A stretch of 64,000 nucleotides of DNA from Pelagibaculum spongiae. Lineage in GTDB: Bacteria > Pseudomonadota > Gammaproteobacteria > Enterobacterales > Pelagibaculaceae. A program made the position numbers and the translations under genes. The stretch is taken from positions 806,001-870,000 of the forward strand of contig NZ_QDDL01000001.1 in assembly GCF_003097315.1 (NCBI RefSeq). The letters are read 5' to 3'. How positions within the stretch are numbered: the stretch's first letter is position 1; every line of letters begins with the position of its first letter. The notes beneath the pieces were generated by a model. It saw only the letters and a program-made list of their open reading frames with translations, had not been told where the DNA came from and did no database searches. Positions 28,764-37,871 of the stretch are shown here, piece by piece.

Positions 28764-29966
28764 ATGCAGCAAGTATTAGATGGTTTTCTGAACTGGCTGC
28801 TGCTCTACCCTCATTTAGCTGGCGCAGTAGCCTTCATCATTGCTGCTAGCGAATCTTTAGTGATTATCGGGCTGCTGATTCCTGGCATGGTGTTAATGCT
28901 CGGATTAGGTGCACTTGCTGGCAGCCAAGTAGTTCCACTGCAAACTTTACTGATTTTTGCTTTTATCGGCGCAATTGTCGGTGATGGTTTAAGTTATATC
29001 CTCGGTCGCTACTGCCATGAATGGCTCACTCAAGTTTGGCCACTTAATAAACACCCTCAATTACTTCACCGAGCAGAAAACTTCTTTCAACGCCATGGCG
29101 GCATGAGCATTTTTGTTGGCCGATTTATTGGCCCGCTTCGCCCCTTAGTGCCTTTTGTTGCTGGGGCAATGGAAATGCCTAGTGGCAGGTTTTTGCTAGC
29201 TAACATTAGCTCTGCAGCCATCTGGGCACCCGGGGTTTTATTACCCGGTTATTTATTAGGCGAAGCAATCGGTGAGCTTAATGGGCCGCTACAAAGTTTG
29301 ATGCGCGGATTAATCATCGGCTTGTGTTTATTAGTGGCGATTATTTGGCTGGTTAGTTGGATTGCCAGCAAACTAAGTCGGTCAACCAAGTTTAAACTGG
29401 CCAGTGGATTATTATTGGTGACGGGACTGGCATGCAGCCTGCCATTAATTATCAGCTCCCAGCAATCTCGAATTAGCTGGTTTGGCTTGCCCGCTGAAGC
29501 GTTTCATCTACAGATTAAAGCTTCCGTAAAATCAGCCGCTTATACTGATTTATCCAGTTCATCGAATATGCTATCGAGATGGCTAACTGAAGCTGATTGG
29601 CAACCGTTGCAAAGTAATTTAGCAACCTTATTACGACGCATCGAACAAACCGGGCCATTAAACAATCAGCCAATCTTGCCTTATTTTCATCAGATGGATT
29701 TACCGCAAATTTGGCAGAAAGATTTACCGTCTACTTCTAACGGAATCAATCCAGAGCAAGCTCAAGACACTCGCTATTTACTGCTGCTCTGGCCTAAAAA
29801 TAACCCGGACCAAGCAATACCTGCATTATTACTGGAACAGCGGCTAATCAATGGCAAGTTGGAAATCTATCGATTAGAAAAAGCGATGAATTTAATTCAT
29901 CAGTTGCCAGCCAAACAAAGAAACATTCTGGGCAATGGTCAGGTTGAATTAACGATTACTAAATGA
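28764..29966 (+). CDS. DedA-family membrane protein with extra C-terminal domain
   Basis: The N-terminal 200 residues form a DedA domain, a reentrant-loop membrane fold linked to lipid scrambling and envelope homeostasis. Signatures are IGLLIPGMVLMLGLGALAG and the conserved FVGRFIGPLRPLVPFVAGA. A further transmembrane helix is present near residue 215. The remaining 170 residues are soluble and resemble the LssY C-terminal type only loosely. The single-gene unit lies between the lipA terminator and a protease-like gene; most DedA proteins are about 200 residues, so this is a long member. Confidence 0.85.
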   Translation: MQQVLDGFLNWLLLYPHLAGAVAFIIAASESLVIIGLLIPGMVLMLGLGALAGSQVVPLQTLLIFAFIGAIVGDGLSYILGRYCHEWLTQVWPLNKHPQLLHRAENFFQRHGGMSIFVGRFIGPLRPLVPFVAGAMEMPSGRFLLANISSAAIWAPGVLLPGYLLGEAIGELNGPLQSLMRGLIIGLCLLVAIIWLVSWIASKLSRSTKFKLASGLLLVTGLACSLPLIISSQQSRISWFGLPAEAFHLQIKASVKSAAYTDLSSSSNMLSRWLTEADWQPLQSNLATLLRRIEQTGPLNNQPILPYFHQMDLPQIWQKDLPSTSNGINPEQAQDTRYLLLLWPKNNPDQAIPALLLEQRLINGKLEIYRLEKAMNLIHQLPAKQRNILGNGQVELTITK

Positions 29967-30254
29967 ATCATCGCCAGACAAACTAGCGCCAAGCAAGCGG
30001 GTTAATTCATCACAGCAAACATCTTCGTCAGTTCGATCTGACTCAAGCCAACGCCGCCCAATGCACATCAGCTTCACAAAACCTGCACTCAGCTAGCCTG
30101 CAACCCGCCATTTTGTGAGCCGTCAACACTCGCTAAAAACCAACAGCAGCTATTGCTTTGCTATGGAGTTTTCTCTGCAATTTTAGGTGTGCAGCTTTTG
30201 CAATTGATTGCCAACCAAACCAACCCGTCATCCATCATCAAAACATGCCTGATC

Positions 30255-30779
30255 ATGTACCAGATTTGGCTGATTAGCTTTTCCAGTAACTTATTGGCTG
30301 GACAAACCTGTGCGCCACTAAAAATTATCGGTAGCAAAGAACACATTTCAATCGCCGGCATCAACTTTGAGGCACTGGTTGATACCGGCGCTAAAACTAG
30401 CTCACTAAACGCGCAACAAATTAAAATCATCCCCGGAAAATATTCACAGTCGACACACTGGGTTAGCTTTTTTATAGAAGACCCTCAATCAGGAACAATG
30501 CTGAAGCAGCTAAAACCGGTAATTCGATTTATTCATGTTTTGACCCATAGCGGGCCGCCGCGAAAACGTCCGGTGGTTCAGTATCAAATTCAACTGGGTC
30601 AGTTGACACAAAATATTCAGTTCAGCCTGAGCGATCGCCAAAATTTCCCACAGCCTGTTCTGATTGGTCAGAACTTGTTACAGCAAAACGCATTGCTAGT
30701 TGATAGCAGCCAATATTTTCTGGCAACGAAGAACAACTGTCATACAAGCAGCCTAGAATTCAAACCATCCCTTAAGTAA
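30255..30779 (+). CDS. Retropepsin-like aspartic protease of the RimB/zinc protease family
   Basis: Small periplasmic or membrane-proximal protein. The active-site signature ALVDTGAKTSSLNA and the second motif PVLIGQNLL match the PF05618 family (annotated as ATP-dependent zinc protease, structurally retropepsin-like; RimB is a member). The usual partner, an ATP-grasp RimK-like ligase, is not beside it. A short hydrophobic start (MYQIWLISFSSNLLAG) suggests a signal peptide if the ATG at 30255 is used. A longer frame from TTG 30153 has more hydrophobic sequence but no ribosome binding site. Confidence 0.8.
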   Translation: MYQIWLISFSSNLLAGQTCAPLKIIGSKEHISIAGINFEALVDTGAKTSSLNAQQIKIIPGKYSQSTHWVSFFIEDPQSGTMLKQLKPVIRFIHVLTHSGPPRKRPVVQYQIQLGQLTQNIQFSLSDRQNFPQPVLIGQNLLQQNALLVDSSQYFLATKNNCHTSSLEFKPSLK

Positions 30780-31005
30780 ATTTACCCATCAAGTTTCAAA
30801 CAGCAAGCATTAGGTATTAAAATCAATTCAATCTTGATAAAAATTACCTGATCGGTGGCCGTTAACATGCCAAGAAAAAAAACCTGCTGATTTAATCTTT
30901 GGTTTCACGTGACAGGCATCACATTAGCGTCTAGAACTTAGTTAATTGTTTGATAAAGCCTGACAAGCGTTTCCTCTGACATTCAGCTCCATGGAAGGAC
31001 TGTTT

Positions 31006-31647
31006 ATGAAACCACATGCACTGATCGCTTTGCTGCTACTAGCGGTACTAACCAGTTGGAGTTTTAACTCCAAAGCAGATCCATCTGCAGAAAACCGCTT
31101 AATTAACAGCCTGAAGAAAAATCCCAATAGATTTCCCTCTGCATTAATCGCTCGTTTAAAAATGCAGCCATCTCAGTCGGTCGCACTAGCAGAACAAATG
31201 ATTCAAGCATTCCCTAAAAAAGGTTGCGAGATCATTGGTGTCAGCTATCAATATTTATCTGACCAGCAGCAGAAAAATTATTTTGCCGACATCACCGCTA
31301 GGGTGATTCATTTCCAACCAGAAAAATCTGTAGAAATGGTTCGCTGCGCCATATCAATTGATCCTTGGTTAAGCGAATCAATCGTACTGGCTTCATTACT
31401 ACAAGCCCCTTCCTATAGCGGACTGATCACCCAAGCAGCTTACGATTCCGGTGCGTCACTAGAAATGGTAAGTAATGCAGTTACCTTATGGATGCATGCA
31501 GCCCAGCATGAACCAGCAATTGAATTAGAAGCCGAACAATCAGAAACGAGCTCTGTTTTTAAAAATGACCATAAAATAAAAAAATCACTTTTAGAAGTAA
31601 TCCCACTCACCGCCAAACCAATCCTTTCGGATGTGCAATTGCCCTAG
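31006..31647 (+). CDS. Secreted hypothetical protein
   Basis: Unrecognised protein of about 213 residues. A signal peptide (MKPHALIALLLLAVLTSW) precedes a helical region with two cysteines (KKGCEIIG and MVRCAIS) and TPR-like spacing of hydrophobic residues. The C-terminal 50 residues are polar and probably disordered. The ATG at 31006 has an excellent GGAAGGA site six bases upstream, so it is preferred over the ATG at 30991 within that site. No neighbour suggests a function. Confidence 0.7.
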   Translation: MKPHALIALLLLAVLTSWSFNSKADPSAENRLINSLKKNPNRFPSALIARLKMQPSQSVALAEQMIQAFPKKGCEIIGVSYQYLSDQQQKNYFADITARVIHFQPEKSVEMVRCAISIDPWLSESIVLASLLQAPSYSGLITQAAYDSGASLEMVSNAVTLWMHAAQHEPAIELEAEQSETSSVFKNDHKIKKSLLEVIPLTAKPILSDVQLP

Positions 31648-31768
31648 TCAATCTACTAGTGGCGATTAAAAACCTTGTATTTCGATTTACTACAAAGCCC
31701 TAACTGTTTTTGAACACATTATCTTGCAGCAACACTACGCACCTTATGACTCGTCAGGAGCATGTTGA

Positions 31769-33187
31769 ATGAAAGAGACCCCAAAGGCTTATGTTCTCGA
31801 TACCAATGTTTTAATCCATGATCCCCAGGCATTACTGAATTTTCAGGAACACCTGGTTATCATACCGATGACAGTATTGGAGGAACTGGACAAATTAAAA
31901 GTCGGCCACCAAGCAGTTGCCGCAGATTGCCGCCAGGCAATTCGTTTAATCGATAGTTTATTAGGTAACGCCGATCCAAAGCAGATAGCCAATGGCATTG
32001 ATATTTACCGCGAAGCCACCGATAACTACCTAGGAAAAATTTCTATTTTGATGGGTAACGATCCATCAGAAAACAACACTGCAGATCAAAAACAATCACC
32101 TTCGATCTTTTCATTACCCAACACCATCAACGACAACTTAATTATTAATCAGGTTTTACTCTATCAATCGCAGCAGCCACAACCTTTCGATGTTGTGCTG
32201 GTTACTAAAGATATAAATATGCGATTAAAAGCTCGCGGTTGCGGGCTAATTTCTGAAGATTATCAAACCGACCAGTTAGTTTCAGATGTAAATATGCTAC
32301 CGAGTGGCTTTCATAAAGTTGATGGCAGCATTTGGGATCAATTAAGCGTTCAAGAAAGTAGACATCAAGGTAGTGCAACATTACATAAGGTTGAATCTGA
32401 AGGACTTCCAGATGATTTAATGCCAAATCAGTTTCTGATAGATGACAATGGATTCACAGGTCGATTGGTTGCTCAAGCCGATCCATTACAAACCTGCTGC
32501 TGGATTCGTGAAGTTCATTCTGAAGCGTTATTGCACAAACAAGCTTGGGGATTACGTCCTCGAGATTTGCACCAAGCAATGGCACTGGATTTACTAATGG
32601 ATCCTGAAATCCATTTGGTAATTTTATCCGGTAGCGCTGGCTCAGGAAAAACTATTTTGGCGCTAGCCGCAGCCATTGAACAAACTGTTTCCAGCAAAGA
32701 ATATCGGCATATTATTGTCACTCGTAGCGCTCAAGGCTTAGATGAGGATATTGGTTATTTACCCGGAACAGAACAAGAAAAAATGGAACCATGGCTCGGC
32801 GCAATCACCGACAACCTAGAAGCACTGCATATTAACGATGAAAACCCAAGTTCGAGTATGGAGTACTTACAAGATAAGGCGATGATTCAATTTAAATCAT
32901 TGAACTATATCCGAGGCCGCAGCTTTCAGCAGAGTTTTATTCTGATAGATGAATGTCAAAACCTGACACCACATCAAATGAAAACCATTATAACCCGCGC
33001 TGGCAAAGGTTCGAAAGTAGTCTGCCTTGGCAACCTAGCGCAAATAGATACCCCTTACATTAATGCAACCAGTTCTGGCCTGACTTATTTAACCGAAAGA
33101 TTTAAGCACTTTGAGCGTGGCGGACATATCCAACTACAAAATGTACCCAGATCTCAATTAGCTGAATATGCTGAAAAGCATCTATAG
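31769..33187 (+). CDS. PhoH family PIN-ATPase
   Basis: PhoH2-type fusion of a PIN ribonuclease domain and a PhoH helicase-like ATPase, 472 residues. The PIN domain (1-150) has YVLDTNVLIHDP, the acidic EELDKLK and VVLVTKDINMRLKA. The PhoH part has a Walker A LSGSAGSGKT, Walker B ILIDECQNLT, and a late NVPRSQLAEYAEKHL. Such proteins unwind and cut RNA in other bacteria. AGGAG lies 8 nt upstream of the ATG. Stands alone with its own terminator. Confidence 0.93.
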   Translation: MKETPKAYVLDTNVLIHDPQALLNFQEHLVIIPMTVLEELDKLKVGHQAVAADCRQAIRLIDSLLGNADPKQIANGIDIYREATDNYLGKISILMGNDPSENNTADQKQSPSIFSLPNTINDNLIINQVLLYQSQQPQPFDVVLVTKDINMRLKARGCGLISEDYQTDQLVSDVNMLPSGFHKVDGSIWDQLSVQESRHQGSATLHKVESEGLPDDLMPNQFLIDDNGFTGRLVAQADPLQTCCWIREVHSEALLHKQAWGLRPRDLHQAMALDLLMDPEIHLVILSGSAGSGKTILALAAAIEQTVSSKEYRHIIVTRSAQGLDEDIGYLPGTEQEKMEPWLGAITDNLEALHINDENPSSSMEYLQDKAMIQFKSLNYIRGRSFQQSFILIDECQNLTPHQMKTIITRAGKGSKVVCLGNLAQIDTPYINATSSGLTYLTERFKHFERGGHIQLQNVPRSQLAEYAEKHL

Positions 33188-33227
33188 TAATCCCCGACAA
33201 ACCCTCGTGTAGTAGCTGTAAACCCAT

Positions 33228-33257
33228 TGCCAGTACATCATGTGCTGGCATTTTTTT
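33228..33257 (+). terminator. Rho-independent terminator after phoH-like gene
   Basis: A 10-bp stem TGCCAGTACA/TGTGCTGGCA with a three-base loop is followed by seven T. Confidence 0.9.
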
Positions 33258-33697
33258 ATTTAAAGGGTCGTAATCTATATCGCAAGGACACAGCATGTTG
33301 GCAGCTCATTAATCACCAAGCGCAATGAGTTATACCATGACGCCCTATACTAAAAGCAGTTATCTTAAATCATTTTGCTAGCAACTTATTAGCAATAATA
33401 TTCTTGATAAAATAATTATTAATTTTGATTTACCTTCTTGTTTTGATCGCCTCTAAAGATATTCAACGCTGATGAATATTATTGTTCCCTACAAATAATC
33501 GAACCCTCAAAGGATGACAAAACCCAGACTGAATTACAGCTATTTTGTGAGAAAAAATAGCCGCGCAGCCACATTTAATTCATGGCGATATCATGTTCAC
33601 AATTTAGTTTAAATAATTAAACAGAACAAATCACTTCCCATGCAACAAAACGGTCCGACTTAATCAGACATGGATCACAAAATACTAATGAATATTA
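33258..33697. other. AT-rich gene-free stretch
   Basis: About 440 bp between the phoH terminator and the decayed nuclease copy. I see no intact gene. It may include the further decayed 5' part of that nuclease gene, but similarity is not recognisable by eye. Confidence 0.5.
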
Positions 33698-34215
33698 GGC
33701 AGCTGTTACAACCGTGAGCACTCATTTCTAAAAAGCTGGTTCTCCAAACGTGAACCTATGCACTCAGATACTCACTACATTTTGCTACCGATGGTTATGT
33801 AAACTCCAAACGCAGCAACTATCCATATGGTGAAGTTGGCAGTGCAAATTACATTTCTAGCAATGGCTCTAAACTGGGTTCAGCCAAATCAAGCTTGGGG
33901 TATTCTGGTACAGTATTTGAACCAATCAACGAATTTAAAGGCGATCTGGCACGGGGCTATTTATATATGGCCACCCGTTATCAGAATTTGATTGGCAACT
34001 GGGAAAGTATCACCGGAAATTCTGACGCGATCCTTGATGGATCCAGCAACCAAGTGTTTGAACAGTGGACCTTAGATTTACTGCTGAAATGGCATGAGCA
34101 AGATCCTGTTAGCCAGAAAGAAATTGATCGCAATAATGCGGCTCAAGAATTCCAAAGCAACAGAAATCCCTTTGTTGATCACCCTGAATTCGCCAGAGCG
34201 ATCTGGGGTAACTAA
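33698..34215 (+). pseudogene. 5'-truncated, frameshifted endonuclease I copy
   Basis: Remnant of a second endonuclease I gene similar to the lipoprotein nuclease at 6290. Starting at 33698 one frame reads GSCYNREHSFLKSWF and then PMHSDTHYI, matching the catalytic core. Near 33780 the frame changes by one base, and it continues FATDGYVNSKRSNYPYG through to the stop, covering the C-terminal region (VFEPINEFKGDLARGY, NRNPFVDHPEF). The start, signal peptide and repeat linker are absent. The later frame on its own gives a 107-codon ORF from a TTG at 33895, which should not be read as a functional gene. Confidence 0.88.
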
Positions 34216-34238
34216 TTTCAGTTTATCTGAGCAAAACT

Positions 34239-34272
34239 AAGAAGGGGCTGCCAATTGGCAGCCCCTTCTTTT
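34239..34272. terminator. Bidirectional terminator between nuclease remnant and nhaA
   Basis: A perfect 14-bp stem AAGAAGGGGCTGCC/GGCAGCCCCTTCTT around AATT. T runs flank it in both directions. It serves the convergent nhaA gene and the nuclease remnant. Confidence 0.95.
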
Positions 34273-34286
34273 GTACTTCAAGCAAG

Positions 34287-35480
34287 TTATTTGATCGCAG
34301 CTCTTTTTGGCAAGCATTTGGCAAGAATCAAGTAGCCCAACACACCAGAAAGCATAGAGCCAACAATAATCCCCAGCTTTTCATCGAATAGCATATTTAC
34401 TGAAGTTTCTTCAAATGCCAATGAGCCAACAAATAAGCTCATAGTAAAGCCGATGCCACACAACACTGCTGTAGCATATAACGACAACCACGACATACCT
34501 TTAGGTAACTGGCACCAACCGGCTTTTATTGCCAAACCACAGAAAGCAAAAATCCCCAACTGCTTACCAATAAATAATCCTAAAGCTACGCCGACAGGAA
34601 CACTATGCAATGCCTGATCCAACTCTAAACCGGTTAAATTGATACCGGCATTGGAAAAAGCAAACACAGGTAAAACAAAGAAAGCCACTAACGGGTGTAA
34701 ATCATGCTCAATTCGCTTTAGCGGTGAATAACTAGGGTCTTTTTTAGAATGCAGCGGGATAAAAGCTGCCAGAATCACACCTGCCAAGGTCGCATGAACA
34801 CCTGACTTGAGCATGGATACCCACATCAGAACACCGACCATAATATAGAGCGATTTCGACTCAACCCCGCGCCGATTCATAATTACTAGCTGGACAATAG
34901 CAAACGCCACGACCACCAAAGCAATCCAGGAAATTTTCGAGGTATAGAACAGTGCAATAATAATAATTGCACCGATATCATCAAAAATAGCCAGTGATGT
35001 TAAAAATATTTTTAGCGATACCGGAACGCGCGATCCCAGTAGAGACAAAATACCCAACGCAAAGGCAATGTCGGTTGCCGCAGGAATTGCCCAGCCTTGC
35101 ATGGCTACTGAATCATGATAATTAAAAGCAATATAGATCGCTGCTGGTATTACCATTCCACCAACCGCGCCAACACCTGGCAAGACAATATTTCTCTTAT
35201 CTGATAGTTCACCTTCTAAAACTTCACGCTTTAGCTCAAGGCCGACTAAAAAGAAAAAGATCGCCATCAAGCCATCATTAATCCACAGCAACAATGGCTT
35301 AGCAATATCGAGCGCGCCAACTTTCACTTGTACTGGTGTATCTAACAAAAGAGCATAAAAAGGTTCTAACGGACTGTTTGCAAGGATAATGGCCAGTACC
35401 GCGGCAGCCAACAACACAATGCCACCGGCTGATTCCAGCTTTAAGAACTGGCCAATATAGGAGTCTGAAGCCTGATTCAT
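34287..35480 (-). CDS. nhaA: Na+/H+ antiporter NhaA
   Basis: Electrogenic inner-membrane antiporter exporting sodium in exchange for protons, important at high salt or alkaline pH. The 397-residue protein has about 12 hydrophobic segments. The ion-binding aspartate pair is seen in LAIFDDIGAIIII, and the MAIFFFLVGLELKRE and AATDIAFALGILSLLG segments are conserved in the family. It stands alone and fits a marine lifestyle. Confidence 0.97.
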   Translation of the reverse strand: MNQASDSYIGQFLKLESAGGIVLLAAAVLAIILANSPLEPFYALLLDTPVQVKVGALDIAKPLLLWINDGLMAIFFFLVGLELKREVLEGELSDKRNIVLPGVGAVGGMVIPAAIYIAFNYHDSVAMQGWAIPAATDIAFALGILSLLGSRVPVSLKIFLTSLAIFDDIGAIIIIALFYTSKISWIALVVVAFAIVQLVIMNRRGVESKSLYIMVGVLMWVSMLKSGVHATLAGVILAAFIPLHSKKDPSYSPLKRIEHDLHPLVAFFVLPVFAFSNAGINLTGLELDQALHSVPVGVALGLFIGKQLGIFAFCGLAIKAGWCQLPKGMSWLSLYATAVLCGIGFTMSLFVGSLAFEETSVNMLFDEKLGIIVGSMLSGVLGYLILAKCLPKRAAIK

Positions 35481-35675
35481 AGTAATAATTCAATCCACTA
35501 AAAGGATAGGTTTCTTAAAACAAAAGTAGCCTACACGAGTGCTAAAGAATACTGTAGCAGTTCGCTGCTGGCATTCGAAAACCAGTTGTATCTTTTCAGT
35601 TATTAATTACGCCGTCAAGACATATTATGTCGATCCGGTTGCTATAATTTCTTACATAAAAACTGCAACATCGAG

Positions 35676-36294
35676 TTACACAAAACTTACATGCTTTTCA
35701 TAACTAGCTATCGCTTGAGGCAAGGAGCTGGCACACAATGCCCTATTAGTTTTTTCTGAAAAATAAGAATAACCTCTAGGACCGACTTGCTTATTACCAC
35801 TTCTTTTATGCTGAAACCAATCACCTATATGGGCAATCTTATCTATGGCACCACTGGTGAAAGCATGTTTTTCTGTTTGAAACCAACTGCCACCATTTCG
35901 GGTACCGAAAACCATCAAATATAATCTCAAATTGAGGATCATCCGATTGATGCGATGAACTCGCATCTCGATTAGCACCGGTTATTTTCTTAGAGTGGAT
36001 ATAACTGACCCAAGTATTATATAAATCTTTGTCATCTTTAACTTCAACATGACCACCATTTAAATAATTGCCACCCCCTTTTGATGAACTACCATCTAGC
36101 GATGCCAACTTTGGATTATCATCAATTCCTTTTTGATAAATGCTTCTAGCCGCATTAATAACTGCCCATTCAAATCGTTTAAAAGTTTGCCCACAGAGTT
36201 TATTATATAGCTTCCAAGCATTGCTCGATTTTTGAATTTCGTATGGATCTCGATTTGAACAAAAATAGCGACCAGATAATAAATCTTCAGACAT
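35676..36294 (-). pseudogene. Frameshifted gene of unknown function
   Basis: Two overlapping minus-strand frames look like one broken gene of about 200 codons. From the ATG at 36294 (GGGG about 8 nt upstream) the first frame encodes a soluble protein reading MSEDLLSGRYFC and continues to about 35900, where it reaches EIIFDGF. The next frame then continues GTRNGGSWFQTEKHAFTSG to a stop at 35676. The junction is at a TTTT run, so a one-base indel, a sequencing error or programmed slippage could each explain it. I do not recognise the family; no signal peptide or membrane segment is present. Confidence 0.5.
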
Positions 36295-36522
36295 AAACTT
36301 GCCCCATCTTTCAAACCTTTTCGTCACATTTAAATGTAATCATGATTGTTTGATATAAGAGGTGCGATACTTTTAATCGTTCATTGAATATGATCAAAGC
36401 AATACAAACCAAGCTCAATGGAAATTAACGATGGTTTGTTTCATTTGAAGGCCAGCAAAAAAAATTAAGTAGCCACTAGAGATGCAAACAGTGGGCATTA
36501 TTAAAAACAGACGCTTGGCGAT

Positions 36523-37044
36523 CTATATTGCTCGCATCATTACTGATGCATTTTCCATTTCACCAGCAAGCGTCTTATAGTAATTTTTTCTTTCAGCGAC
36601 TTCTAAAAAACCCATGCTTAAATAAAGGGATTTTGCTGCTAAATTAGATTGGCGAACTTCCAAATACATTGCAATTGCACCAACCTCTCTGGCTCGGTCA
36701 ATTATAAAACCAAGTAACTGACGACCAATCCCTTGTCCTTGCAGCTCAGGATCAACCACAATATCTAGCAAATGAGATTCATCGGCCACTGCTTGGAAAA
36801 TAGCAAAAGCACAGATGGTATTTTCAGCATCTGAATCATCTACATCAGAACGCTCAGATTCAACCGAGAGTGGCTGATTTACCGCATCAACAATCCAACC
36901 AGAAAAAGTAGGGTTAAGGCAACGCTTAAAACTTTGCTCACCCCAGGGAGATTCCTGGGCAATTTTTTCTAATGCGACTAATGCGTCAATATCTGCAGCT
37001 TCAATCGGTCTAAAGGAAAAATGCTCGACAGCAACTTCAACCAT
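36523..37044 (-). CDS. rimI: Ribosomal protein bS18 alanine N-acetyltransferase
   Basis: GNAT-family acetyltransferase that modifies the N-terminus of ribosomal protein S18. The 173-residue protein shows the acetyl-CoA loop PELQGQGIGRQLLGF, the LEVRQSNLAAKSLY region with catalytic residues and GFLEVAERKNYY. About 15 extra residues around position 60 (SVESERSDVDDSDAEN) make it longer than the E. coli form. It starts immediately after the HolD-like gene, as in many gammaproteobacteria. Confidence 0.9.
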   Translation of the reverse strand: MVEVAVEHFSFRPIEAADIDALVALEKIAQESPWGEQSFKRCLNPTFSGWIVDAVNQPLSVESERSDVDDSDAENTICAFAIFQAVADESHLLDIVVDPELQGQGIGRQLLGFIIDRAREVGAIAMYLEVRQSNLAAKSLYLSMGFLEVAERKNYYKTLAGEMENASVMMRAI

Positions 37045-37854
37045 TTATTTAACTAACTCTGCTTTAAGTTGTTTCCAGTCGTGCCACGCTCGACGCTTCA
37101 ATAATGGCTCAGCAAGCAGTTCACTCGGGTGCGGCGACTGACTAAAAGAAAAACTGCTAGGCAGCATTGAATCAACCAATGAATCCGAGCCGCTGTTTGA
37201 GTTTTCTATTTTTCCCAGTTCACGACAATTGCCCCACAACTGTTTTACTGCTTCTCCGAGCAAAACAATTTTTTTAACTGGTAATTGTTCAAGCTGCTGC
37301 TTGAGTGGCGCAGCACTGGCCAGCGCACCAACAGCATGTTGATTAGCTGGATTAACTAGCTGAGCGATATGAACCTTCTCAGCAAGCCCAACCGATTGGG
37401 CAATTTTTAACAATAAAGCAAACGAATTATGATCCAATAGCGGTACATTATCAGCAGCTTGGCGACGATAACCAACAATTAATAAAATCTCGCAACTGGC
37501 ATTTTCAACCAATGGCTGAAAAATCAAACGGGCTTTATCAAGATCCAACTCCACTGACAACTGACTGACTTGAGGCGTTAACTGCTGAGCAAAGCTATCG
37601 GGGAAATCTTCCAGTTGTTGTGTTTCTACCTGGCCTGTATTGGTAGAAGCAATATTTGCTTCTACCAATACATTTTCAGTCGTTTCGATTGATGATGTAT
37701 CTACCACAGACATAACGGCTGGCTGCTCAGACAATTGTGGCTGTCGCGCACCGGGTAACACAGAACGCGCCACCCAGCAGTCGATATCCATTGCCTTTAA
37801 ACATGCCAGCCGCTGTGCTGAGCTATAAGCTGTTGTAGAAGATGCATCCATCAA
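37045..37854 (-). CDS. HolD-like / uracil-DNA-glycosylase-fold protein upstream of rimI
   Basis: 269-residue protein adjoining rimI with no gap. The N-terminus RLACLKAMDIDCWVARSVLPGA and the C-terminal SPHPSELLAEPLLKRRAWHDW are signatures of the HolD-like proteins that occupy this position in pseudomonads. These have the uracil-DNA-glycosylase fold of the DNA polymerase III psi subunit. The middle 80 residues are Ser/Thr/Glu-rich and likely flexible. A clamp-loader role is inferred from position and motif only. Confidence 0.7.
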   Translation of the reverse strand: MMDASSTTAYSSAQRLACLKAMDIDCWVARSVLPGARQPQLSEQPAVMSVVDTSSIETTENVLVEANIASTNTGQVETQQLEDFPDSFAQQLTPQVSQLSVELDLDKARLIFQPLVENASCEILLIVGYRRQAADNVPLLDHNSFALLLKIAQSVGLAEKVHIAQLVNPANQHAVGALASAAPLKQQLEQLPVKKIVLLGEAVKQLWGNCRELGKIENSNSGSDSLVDSMLPSSFSFSQSPHPSELLAEPLLKRRAWHDWKQLKAELVK

Positions 37855-37871
37855 AAATATACGTCCTTAAA

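Noticed and set aside
33895..34215. Treating the 107-residue frame as a working small nuclease
   Set aside because: It lacks the catalytic N-R-E-H segment, which is present upstream in another frame, so it is a remnant.
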